The notes under the pieces were generated by a model, which had not been told where the DNA came from, did not search any database, and saw nothing but the letters and a program-made list of their open reading frames with translations. Below, one piece after another: positions 1 to 5,907 of a stretch of 44,429 bases of DNA (the stretch's first letter is position 1; each line of letters starts with the position of its first letter). The DNA comes from a virus. The position numbers and the translations under genes are program-made. The stretch lies in IMG/VR virus record IMGVR_UViG_3300032193_000200, positions 1-44,429 of that record; one strand, given 5' to 3'.

Positions 1-247
1 CGTGCTTCATTGCCGCTACAGCGACTTCATACGCTCTAGGGTGCCCAGACTCCTGTGCGACCTCTAAGGCACCGTTAACCGCCTCCTGCCCCTTGTCTAT
101 GAGACTGTATAACTCACCCCTGGTATATTCGTAATCTTTCTCACGATCGTCCCTATCGACCTTAGGCGGCACGGGTTTAGATGGTTTGCTCTCAACCACC
201 TCCGCATCGATATTAAGGATGTTCTCCATGTTTTCTTCTAAGCTCAT
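1..247 (-). CDS. gp16: Terminase small subunit, 5' part (runs off the window)
   Basis: The ATG at 247-245 opens a frame that stays open to base 1, giving about 82 N-terminal residues that start MSLEENMENILNIDAEVVES. A charged, proline-rich segment is followed by a helical stretch ending near GHPRAYEVAVAAMK. This matches the layout of T4 gp16, where an acidic N-terminus precedes a helix with the motif SPRHMEVFATLM. In T4-type phages gp16 forms a ring that regulates the large terminase gp17 during headful DNA packaging. The gene starts 2 bases after the gp15 stop, exactly where gp16 lies in T4. No strong ribosome binding site is visible just before the ATG, so translation may be coupled to gp15. 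The identification rests mainly on position plus this short motif. The 3' end is outside the window. Confidence 0.8.
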   Translation of the reverse strand, partial: MSLEENMENILNIDAEVVESKPSKPVPPKVDRDDREKDYEYTRGELYSLIDKGQEAVNGALEVAQESGHPRAYEVAVAAMKH

Positions 248-249
248 AA

Positions 250-1053
250 TCAGTAGTAGGTAATACCTTCGTTAAATCCGAAATCATCATCAGCAGTTAC
301 CAACGCATCATCTGCTGCGTTAACTACACCATCGCCATTCTTATCCTCAGTTGCCTTAGGAGAATATGTACGGGTGACTGTTCTGCGACTGACGTTAAGA
401 TCTCCAATAGAGTCGTTGATAATAGCAGTGCGAATGATACCAGCATTGCTATATGGACCGTATAGATATGACTTCACACTAAACTGTAGTGTGTAAACAA
501 TATATCTACGATTGAGGAAACTATCATCCCACTCATCCTCGTAACTAATATTGTTTAGAACAATAGGAACGTCACGTTTTTCATCCATGTCTGATATGAA
601 ATTAATTGTGACTGAGAATGATGGTTGGAAGTACGGCAAGATCTGCTCTACAATTTGCAGTGCTTCGTCTTGTGACTTAGCAATTACTCCTAGTTCAAAA
701 TTAAAATTGTATGGAACTGGGACGTACTGACTCTTTACCTCATCACCATCATCATTGATGATTGTTTTATACTTCTGAGTTGGTGGTGTCTTTCTCTGAG
801 CATCATAATCTAGACCCTGCATCTCAAAGTATAGACGTGGCAGAGTAATAGCAACTTTATTATCTGCTCCTGGGTTTTGCTCTAGTCTTGTTAGAAACTT
901 ATTCTTGGGACCATATGCCAGAGGTACTTTCTCTACCTCTAATACATTGCCAGTAGTTGGGTCTTTTTTCTGCAACTCAATGTTGTTGAAGAGAGTACCA
1001 AAGGCAATAATATTCCTTCTAATAGTTTCGTTGTAAAAATGTGACCCTAACAT
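250..1053 (-). CDS. gp15: Tail sheath stabilizer and completion protein gp15, with an EF-hand-like loop
   Basis: The protein has 267 residues, close to T4 gp15 (272). The N-terminus GSHFYNETIRRN resembles the T4 start FGYFYNSSFRR. Residues 134-144 (IVEQILPYFQP) are identical to the T4 protein, and the following NNISYEDEWDDSFLNRRYI region also follows the family. In T4, gp15 forms a hexameric ring that caps the tail and joins it to the gp13/gp14 neck. The gene overlaps the gp14 start codon region by one base and is followed 2 bases later by gp16, the T4 order. The C-terminal tail is unusual: residues 237-248 (DKNGDGVVNAAD) fit the calcium-binding EF-hand or dockerin loop, with acidic or amide residues at 237, 239, 241, 245 and 248. 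I know of no such loop in T4 gp15. Confidence 0.93.
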   Translation of the reverse strand: MLGSHFYNETIRRNIIAFGTLFNNIELQKKDPTTGNVLEVEKVPLAYGPKNKFLTRLEQNPGADNKVAITLPRLYFEMQGLDYDAQRKTPPTQKYKTIINDDGDEVKSQYVPVPYNFNFELGVIAKSQDEALQIVEQILPYFQPSFSVTINFISDMDEKRDVPIVLNNISYEDEWDDSFLNRRYIVYTLQFSVKSYLYGPYSNAGIIRTAIINDSIGDLNVSRRTVTRTYSPKATEDKNGDGVVNAADDALVTADDDFGFNEGITYY

Positions 1054-2177
1054 TAGATACTACCTGTAAAGTTTCCTGCTTCACCGAATGGGTTGCCTTC
1101 ACTCCAGTCGATAATATTATCACCTTCGTCTTCGATTTCCCTATTTTGGTCGTAGGCAGTGGATACATTATTTAGAGTGTCAAATGTCTCAGGACTCCAC
1201 TTAGCACCAGAAGTTAGACCTGTTATTGTTTCTGCGGTAGTGAACGTTCCAGTTCTGTTGTAGACTTGGAGAGCTCTGGTTGCGCTATCCCAGGACTTGA
1301 CTTCTGCTCTGTTATCTTTGGGGGAGTAATCAATGACGACAGTAGGTACAGAACTGTACCCACTACCAGGACTTGTGATAGTAATGCCGTTAACAATGCC
1401 AGTGCTACTAACTGTAGCAGTCGCTGTAGCACCATTTCCTCCGCCTCCAGAAATAGTTACTGATGGTGGTGTAGCAACCTTATAGTGTGATCCACCATCT
1501 GTGATTGTAATACCAGAAACAGCATCACCAGTAATAGCAGCAGTTGCTTTTGCTAAGAACTCATCACCAACAACTTCTTCACCTACTGTAAAGTCTCCAG
1601 TGCCACCAGGATCCATGAAGAGTTTAATAGCAGATGCATAAACCTCTTCGACAACATCGATCTCTGCAACACCAGTATCAAAGTCATCACTGCCAACCTC
1701 ATAGATCTCAGCAGTCATTGAATAATATTGAATTTTTCCAAACTGGTAGAATGGTTGTTCTCTTTCTACAAATTTGATTTCATACAAATCTTTTGTCAAT
1801 GGGAAGTATAGAAGGTCTCCTTCATTAGGTCTTCCATCAACAGTTAGTGTTGGATTATTAGCTGCAACAACTTCATCCCATCTGCGTGTGGATACACGGA
1901 ACTTTACTTCATCTGTGACACGCAATCCAAACTTGCTAATGAACTCTGAAGTCTCACCAAATCCTTCTACATTAGAAAGCAGCATTTCTACTTGGAACTG
2001 CTCTTGATATTTTGAATAGACAATATCGTCTAGCGTATTATCCTTGAGGATAGTACGTGGTAGATAGTAGATATCAGATCCAAACAGTTTAATCTGCTCA
2101 TCGACCAGATCCTGGTATAGGGTCTGTTCGTCTGAATCTCCTTGGTAGTAAGTTGGAAAGTAAGGACTAGTAGGCAT
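1053..2177 (-). CDS. gp14: Neck protein gp14 with an inserted GSGY beta-repeat module
   Basis: This 374-residue protein lies directly between gp13 and gp15, as in T4, where gp14 (256 residues) is a head-completion protein that joins head and tail with gp13. The start MPTSPYFPTYYQGDSDEQTL and the segment IYYLPRTILKDNTLDDIVYS look like the cyanophage gp14 family. The extra length comes mostly from about residues 210-285, which hold two copies of a GxGY...PxVTI beta repeat (ITDGGSHYKVATPPSVTISG and SPGSGYSSVPTVVIDYSP). The same repeat occurs in the giant fibre-like proteins upstream. The C-terminal part after residue 285 returns to ordinary acidic sequence. The stop is adjacent to the gp15 start, so the two are probably translated from one late transcript. 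Function is inferred from family and position. Confidence 0.88.
   Translation of the reverse strand: MPTSPYFPTYYQGDSDEQTLYQDLVDEQIKLFGSDIYYLPRTILKDNTLDDIVYSKYQEQFQVEMLLSNVEGFGETSEFISKFGLRVTDEVKFRVSTRRWDEVVAANNPTLTVDGRPNEGDLLYFPLTKDLYEIKFVEREQPFYQFGKIQYYSMTAEIYEVGSDDFDTGVAEIDVVEEVYASAIKLFMDPGGTGDFTVGEEVVGDEFLAKATAAITGDAVSGITITDGGSHYKVATPPSVTISGGGGNGATATATVSSTGIVNGITITSPGSGYSSVPTVVIDYSPKDNRAEVKSWDSATRALQVYNRTGTFTTAETITGLTSGAKWSPETFDTLNNVSTAYDQNREIEDEGDNIIDWSEGNPFGEAGNFTGSI
1327..1545 (-). repeat. GSGY/PTVT beta-repeat insertion inside gp14
   Basis: About residues 210-285 of gp14. Two repeats are seen, each with a Gly-x-x-Tyr turn, then PPSVTI or VPTVVI strands, and an Ala/Thr-rich GATATATV link between them. 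The same pattern recurs in the proteins encoded at 5907-15032, 15581-20740, 20943-29408 and 31385-41995. Confidence 0.7.
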
Positions 2178-2178
2178 C

Positions 2179-2979
2179 TTATCCGATCATATCCATAGGT
2201 GGGATGGCGTACTTACTGAGAACTTCGCTCTCGATTTTCTCAATCTCGCCCAGTGCATCTTCATAAATTTGTCTGCCATTAAGTGTAACACCACCTGGCA
2301 GTTGAACGTTGTTGTACTTAATTAGATTCATGCCCCACATTTTCTTCATCAATGCAGTAGCATACTTCTTGACAAACATATCATTGTACATTTCAGTAGC
2401 ATCATTTGGATCGATCAAGCGGTGTGCCTCAATCAGTAGATGCTGTCCTTCCTGTAAGAAGTCCTTGTCGATATCTAAGTACAAACGATCACGACGTTGT
2501 GTATATCTAAACTGTTGGAAAGATCCATTATTTAAGACCATATCCAAAGTTTCTAGATATTGCTTGGTCATATAGTAGTTCAGAATATCTAGAGATCCAA
2601 AAGCATATAGATCATTTAAGAAAATCTGATATTCAATACCAAACAGATTGGAACGAATGGAGTTACCAACCATTCCAAAAACTTTACTGACACCTACAAC
2701 GTGATCTGGAATAGGAATAAAATTAGTTGTTTCTTCCCAATTAGTAGTTCCAGTTGTTGTTGTGACTTCGGCAGCGAGTCTAGTTTTATCGTCAGCGGTG
2801 ATTGCGTGTGTGAGATAACACCTCTCCATACCGTTGTAACAGTTCTCTTGGAAGAACTGGAACGTGTCATCAATAACGTTATTTACCTGCTCGTCATCAA
2901 TGTTGACTTGTAGGACAGGCTCACCAAGCTGTCTCTTACAATATGTGATGAGTTCAGCTCTTGAATTTGGAGATGCCAT
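2179..2979 (-). CDS. gp13: Neck protein gp13 (head completion)
   Basis: The protein starts MASPNSRAELITYCKRQLGE and has 266 residues, somewhat shorter than T4 gp13 (309). The motif VIDDTFQFFQENCYNGMERCY and the later YMTKQYLETLDM and GQHLLIEAHRLIDP segments are typical of gp13 proteins of cyanophages. In T4, gp13 and gp14 complete the head after packaging and form the site where the tail attaches. I chose the ATG at 2979 rather than an in-frame TTG at 2988: AAGGGA lies 12 bases before the ATG but only 3 bases before the TTG. That AAGGGA is also the 3' arm of an intrinsic terminator hairpin, so accessibility of the ribosome site may depend on where transcription starts. The gene ends one base before gp14. 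Confidence 0.92.
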   Translation of the reverse strand: MASPNSRAELITYCKRQLGEPVLQVNIDDEQVNNVIDDTFQFFQENCYNGMERCYLTHAITADDKTRLAAEVTTTTGTTNWEETTNFIPIPDHVVGVSKVFGMVGNSIRSNLFGIEYQIFLNDLYAFGSLDILNYYMTKQYLETLDMVLNNGSFQQFRYTQRRDRLYLDIDKDFLQEGQHLLIEAHRLIDPNDATEMYNDMFVKKYATALMKKMWGMNLIKYNNVQLPGGVTLNGRQIYEDALGEIEKIESEVLSKYAIPPMDMIG

Positions 2980-2985
2980 TACACA

Positions 2986-3022
2986 CAAAAATCCCTTCTT
3001 ACCTATTTAGGAAGAAGGGATC
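2986..3022 (-). terminator. Intrinsic terminator between the 66-aa gene and gp13, with a promoter-like loop
   Basis: A 10-bp perfect stem pairs 2991-3000 with 3012-3021. A further three pairs extend inward (3002-3004 with 3009-3011), with one bulged base. On the minus strand the stem is followed directly by five T. The apical part reads CCTAAATAGG, which contains the late-promoter-like CTAAATA. The descending arm holds AAGGGA, the likely gp13 ribosome binding site. Confidence 0.85.
3004..3010 (-). promoter_or_regulatory. Possible late promoter (CTAAATA) in the terminator loop, ahead of gp13
   Basis: CTAAATA on the minus strand, 24 bases before the gp13 ATG. It matches seven of the eight bases of T4 late TATAAATA if the first base is ignored (C replaces A at the second position). 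The same heptamer is found ahead of the genes starting at 15032 and 29408. By T4 spacing, transcription would begin near 2998, inside the 3' arm of the hairpin. Confidence 0.45.
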
Positions 3023-3027
3023 TGGGA

Positions 3028-3228
3028 TTATTCTGCTGCTGCTTCTTCTGGTGTCTGTGGAAGATCAGAAGGGGGTTGATCTTCTAGGAGACCCAAGGTC
3101 TCAAGACCACCAGTCAGCTTCAGTTTGTATTCTTTTGCTTTGACTAGGTTTTCTTCTAGTTCTGCAATTTGCTTTTCTGTAGAAGCAATTTGCTCTTCAA
3201 AATTCTTCTTAAGTTGTGCAGGATCCAT
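3028..3228 (-). CDS. Small coiled-coil protein, unknown function (66 aa)
   Basis: Residues about 5-40 (KKNFEEQIASTEKQIAELEE and on) have a heptad-like pattern of hydrophobic residues among Glu, Lys and Gln and are predicted to form a coiled coil. The C-terminal 20 residues are acidic and proline-rich and probably unstructured. Similar short proteins are common in the structural region of T4-like cyanophages, but I cannot name a function. A late-promoter-like AATAAATA lies 30 bases upstream, and an intrinsic terminator follows the stop, so the gene may form its own short late unit as well as being read from the adhesin cassette. No clear ribosome binding site precedes the ATG. It sits where T4 has wac (fibritin, also a coiled coil), but it is far too short to be fibritin. 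That resemblance is positional only. Confidence 0.75.
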   Translation of the reverse strand: MDPAQLKKNFEEQIASTEKQIAELEENLVKAKEYKLKLTGGLETLGLLEDQPPSDLPQTPEEAAAE

Positions 3229-3257
3229 AGTAATCAGAGGAATGATATATCAATCAA

Positions 3258-3265
3258 TATTTATT
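3258..3265 (-). promoter_or_regulatory. Late-promoter-like AATAAATA ahead of the 66-aa gene
   Basis: AATAAATA on the minus strand, one mismatch from T4 late TATAAATA, in the short gap after the adhesin-partner gene. By T4 spacing the transcript would start near 3252, giving a leader of about 24 bases. Confidence 0.55.
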
Positions 3266-3268
3266 CTA

Positions 3269-3634
3269 TCACAAAGTAGTGTCAATATCCAAATCTGGTT
3301 CGGGTTCCTTGTCATGAAGTTTGATAATTTGATCTACCATGTATGCAAGTTGACCATCAACGGATAGTCTCAGTTGCTTCACTCTTCTCGTGAACTCATC
3401 CAATTCAATATCTCCTGCCTTTAACTCAATTGCAAGATCATAAGCTGCCTTAGCAACAGTTTGTGCTTCTACAGTACCAGAAGTTCTCAGTGGTTTAATG
3501 TAGTGGATGTAACTACTCCACCCACTTCTCTCACCGAGTCTGCGATTTCTGATGAGTTCTTTTTCCTCATCAGTTACACTTAAAGCTCCTCTTCTCTCTA
3601 AAAGGAATAAGTATTCTTCAGGAGTCATCTTCAT
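3269..3634 (-). CDS. Adhesin partner protein 2 (possible fibre chaperone), 121 aa
   Basis: The start ATG overlaps the stop of the adhesin gene upstream as ATGA, so translation is probably coupled. A GGAGAT ribosome site lies 9 bases before the ATG, inside the last codons of the adhesin. The N-terminal 38 residues (MTPEEYLFLLERRG, then VTDEEKELIRNRR) are charged, helical and resemble the start of the partner protein encoded at 4568-4939. The second halves differ. A short acidic tail, PEPDLDIDTTL, ends the protein. No enzyme motif is visible. Position straight after a fibre-tip gene is typical of fibre assembly chaperones or tip proteins such as T4 gp38 or Tfa, but sequence does not show homology to either, so the role is an inference. 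Confidence 0.82.
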   Translation of the reverse strand: MKMTPEEYLFLLERRGALSVTDEEKELIRNRRLGERSGWSSYIHYIKPLRTSGTVEAQTVAKAAYDLAIELKAGDIELDEFTRRVKQLRLSVDGQLAYMVDQIIKLHDKEPEPDLDIDTTL

Positions 3635-4566
3635 TGTACCCAGATCTCCGCTCTCATAGTTCTATTTACACCAGTAGTGCCTTGACAGCAGTAGATATGA
3701 TCTCCTGCTGATGCACCAGAACGCTGGACACCAATACCACCAGAAACATCATTAGATCCTTGGTTACCTTCGTTGTTCCAACCAAATCCCCAACGGACTC
3801 GGTTGCTACCATTTCCTCTGTAGTTAAATCCATACCACTGGAAACCATTTTGGTTGGAGAATCTGGAACCTTGCCACATGCTCTGACCACGAGGGTTGCT
3901 AGACAATTGTTGCTGACTTTGCAATCTGGAAAGGCATGTAGATCCTGTACCCTGTCTCCATGTCCATCCAGTGTATGGAACAGAAGACTGACCACCATTA
4001 CTACCCAAGTCTGGGAACACAGCGCACATTGTGGATGCGTTGTAGTAGTTGAAAACGTGGTTCTTATGGTCACCATCGTTTCTATTCAACTGAGTGGTGG
4101 CATTATAAGTATTTGACTGAGACCAGTAAGAGTTATTGTAGTTGAAAGTATTTCCTCTAGTACACTTCCAAGCAAGCATCCAACCACCGCCACCTAGGTG
4201 ATTGCTTCCCATAGCGCAATAAACCTGAGTAGCACCAACAGTGGGAAGAGAAATCCAGTAAACACCATCAGTTGCTGCTGGGTTTACTGCAAGAATTGCT
4301 GCTGCAGATGGTGCTGCTTTTTCAGCAGATGATCCATCGATCTTAGATCCACCAAAACCAGACCACTCATTTCCATCATAAACTTCTGCAGACTCCTCTT
4401 CGGTATTAAATCCAATCATACCGATCTGAGGACTGCTAGGTCTAGTAGAGTTGGTCCATCTTCTGATTCTAAGATTTCCAGTGACATCGCATGTGCCATT
4501 AGAATCAACGGATAACGAGTTGTTACCCTGTAGAGATGAAACCCTGGTTACGTTAATCTGTGACAT
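3631..4566 (-). CDS. Fibrinogen/intelectin-like tail adhesin, copy 2 (311 aa)
   Basis: Residues 1-35 are beta-rich. Residues 47-73 form a fibre box (GMIGFNTEEESAEVYDGNEW) common in phage tail fibres. From residue 84 on, the sequence follows the start of fibrinogen-related and intelectin domains: DGVYWISLPTVGATQVYCAM (100-119), then GGGGWMLAWKCTRG. Later landmarks shared with the neighbouring copy are WYGFNYRGNG (244-253), RWGFGWN, GSNDVSGGIG and a CysCys pair at 293-294. It has seven cysteines against three in copy 1. I infer a receptor-binding tip that recognises a surface sugar. The gene begins one base after the stop of the 142-codon-frame partner gene and ends in an ATGA overlap with the next partner gene. 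The intelectin link is from motif reading only and is moderately sure. Confidence 0.85.
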   Translation of the reverse strand: MSQINVTRVSSLQGNNSLSVDSNGTCDVTGNLRIRRWTNSTRPSSPQIGMIGFNTEEESAEVYDGNEWSGFGGSKIDGSSAEKAAPSAAAILAVNPAATDGVYWISLPTVGATQVYCAMGSNHLGGGGWMLAWKCTRGNTFNYNNSYWSQSNTYNATTQLNRNDGDHKNHVFNYYNASTMCAVFPDLGSNGGQSSVPYTGWTWRQGTGSTCLSRLQSQQQLSSNPRGQSMWQGSRFSNQNGFQWYGFNYRGNGSNRVRWGFGWNNEGNQGSNDVSGGIGVQRSGASAGDHIYCCQGTTGVNRTMRAEIWVQ

Positions 4567-4567
4567 G

Positions 4568-4939
4568 TCAATTAGGGTATACTTCTGCGATTGCGAGAAT
4601 CATGTGGTTGAGAGCTTCTGCTTGGATTCTCTCTGGTGTATCTTGATTGTAATTAGCCAAGAAACCAGGGGAGTTTGCAAAAGATCCCTTATCATACTTA
4701 CCGAGTTTTAAATCATTTACTCTGTCTAGCAAATCATTTGCAGACTTCGCAATGTAAGCGTTTGCCGCTTCCTTTTTGATTTTCTCGATATTCTCTACAT
4801 ATTTATCTGTATGTTTCTTGCTCATCTCTTTACGACTTCTGAGCATCTCATACTCGTCCTCAGTAATGTCTAAGTAATACCTAGACTTTCTGAGTTCAAT
4901 AATATGTTTGTATTCTTCTTCTGTTAATTCTACGTTCAT
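4568..4939 (-). CDS. Adhesin partner protein 1 (possible fibre chaperone), about 123 aa
   Basis: I place the start at the ATG of 4939-4937, giving MNVELTEEEYKHIIELRKSR. This makes an ATGA overlap with the adhesin stop and puts GGAG about 11 bases upstream, exactly as in the downstream partner gene. A longer frame from 4996 is open but would overlap the adhesin by about 60 bases and has no support. The N-terminus holds two similar short helical units (LTEEEYKHIIELRKS and ITEDEYEMLRSRKE) followed by a lysine-rich helix. The rest, including ANSPGFLANYNQDTPERIQA, has no motif I recognise. It is a likely remote paralogue of the partner protein at 3269-3634. A chaperone or tip-binding role is inferred from position. 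Confidence 0.82.
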   Translation of the reverse strand: MNVELTEEEYKHIIELRKSRYYLDITEDEYEMLRSRKEMSKKHTDKYVENIEKIKKEAANAYIAKSANDLLDRVNDLKLGKYDKGSFANSPGFLANYNQDTPERIQAEALNHMILAIAEVYPN

Positions 4940-5907
4940 CTTACGTAAATCTCCACGCGAGCGTTTCTTCTCATGCCAGTACGGTTTTGGCAACAACCAA
5001 CAGCATCACCAGCAGACCATCTAGATCCACCACGATACTTCATACCAATACCACCACCGACATCATCACTACCCATGTTGCCATTAGGATAGAGACCGCC
5101 GCCATTTTCATTCCAACCAAATCCCCAGCGAGATCTTGTGTCTGTACCGTTAGACCTGTAGTTAAATCCATAGAATCTAACGTCATTCTGAGTGCTCCAA
5201 GGATTACCCCAACCACTAAAGTTCAGAGCGTCTCTGATGAAGTATCTATCAACAGTGCTAAACAAACTCCTTAGTGTAATTCTATTTCCACCATAGAAAT
5301 TATTTTCCAACCATGTCCAGTTTCCTAGGCCACCAATACTTCCACCAGATCCAATGTCAGGCCAGCGTGCAAAAATATCTTTTGCATTGAAGTTGTTAAA
5401 TGATGCAAACTTTGCGTCTCCATCATTTTGGTTATTAGCACTAGTATTCAAGGTGTTTCCATTTGTCCAGTAACCAGAGTCATACTGGAAAGTACCGCCT
5501 CTAGTTGCTTTCATTGCCATCTGCCAACCACCTTGGTCATATGCACTATTCATGATGCAATACAGTTGGGTTGGACCAGCACTTGGAAGATCGATCCAAT
5601 AAACACCATCACCTGCGGATGGGTTTGCTAACTTAATATCGTTAGCGGATGGTGCTGCTTTGTCAGCAGACGATCCATCAGGAGCAGATGATCCACCTGC
5701 TTCTACCCACTCAGTTCCATTGTAAAATTCTAGAACTTCATTCTCTGTATTATAACCAAAAGATCCTGTTAAATTAGCGGGACGACCTGCTGTCGTCCAG
5801 GTAGGAACTTTAAATCCACCATTAATTTGAAGGGTTTGGTTTGCGGGAACAATGACGGTGTTGTTTGCCGCCAGTCCTCTTAGTTCTCCAACACTTAAAC
5901 TACTCAT
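4936..5907 (-). CDS. Fibrinogen/intelectin-like tail adhesin, copy 1 (323 aa)
   Basis: The N-terminal 35 residues contain VIVPANQTLQINGGFKV, a short beta cap like the ends of other cyanophage fibre proteins. Residues 48-72 hold the fibre box GSFGYNTENEVLEFYNGTEW. Residues 99-136 read GDGVYWIDLPSAGPTQLYC followed by GGWQMAMKATRG, the opening pattern of fibrinogen-related and intelectin domains. NDGDAKFASFNNF (161-173) and the final strand RRNARVEIYVR also recall intelectins. Cysteines are at 117, 305 and 306. The ATG overlaps the stop of the 3041-residue protein by one base (TAATG), with GGAG about 9 bases upstream, and a perfect TATAAATA lies 50 bases before it. I infer a host-receptor adhesin mounted on a larger fibre. 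Intelectin homology is suggested, not proved. Confidence 0.87.
   Translation of the reverse strand: MSSLSVGELRGLAANNTVIVPANQTLQINGGFKVPTWTTAGRPANLTGSFGYNTENEVLEFYNGTEWVEAGGSSAPDGSSADKAAPSANDIKLANPSAGDGVYWIDLPSAGPTQLYCIMNSAYDQGGWQMAMKATRGGTFQYDSGYWTNGNTLNTSANNQNDGDAKFASFNNFNAKDIFARWPDIGSGGSIGGLGNWTWLENNFYGGNRITLRSLFSTVDRYFIRDALNFSGWGNPWSTQNDVRFYGFNYRSNGTDTRSRWGFGWNENGGGLYPNGNMGSDDVGGGIGMKYRGGSRWSAGDAVGCCQNRTGMRRNARVEIYVR

Noticed and set aside
2986-3022. The inverted repeat as a phage attachment site or mobile-element end
   Set aside because: A T tract follows directly on the gene strand and no integrase or duplicated target is near; a terminator explains it.
3028-3228. The 66-aa coiled-coil gene as fibritin (wac)
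   Set aside because: Position and coiled coil fit loosely, but fibritin is several hundred residues long with a foldon end that is absent here.
3760-4116. A 118-codon plus-strand frame opposite the second adhesin
   Set aside because: Its composition is a mirror of the Gly/Asn/Trp-rich adhesin codons, with no conserved pattern and no start signals.
4940-4996. Longer start for adhesin partner 1 at 4996
   Set aside because: It would overlap the adhesin by about 60 bases; the ATGA start at 4939 with GGAG upstream matches the sister cassette.
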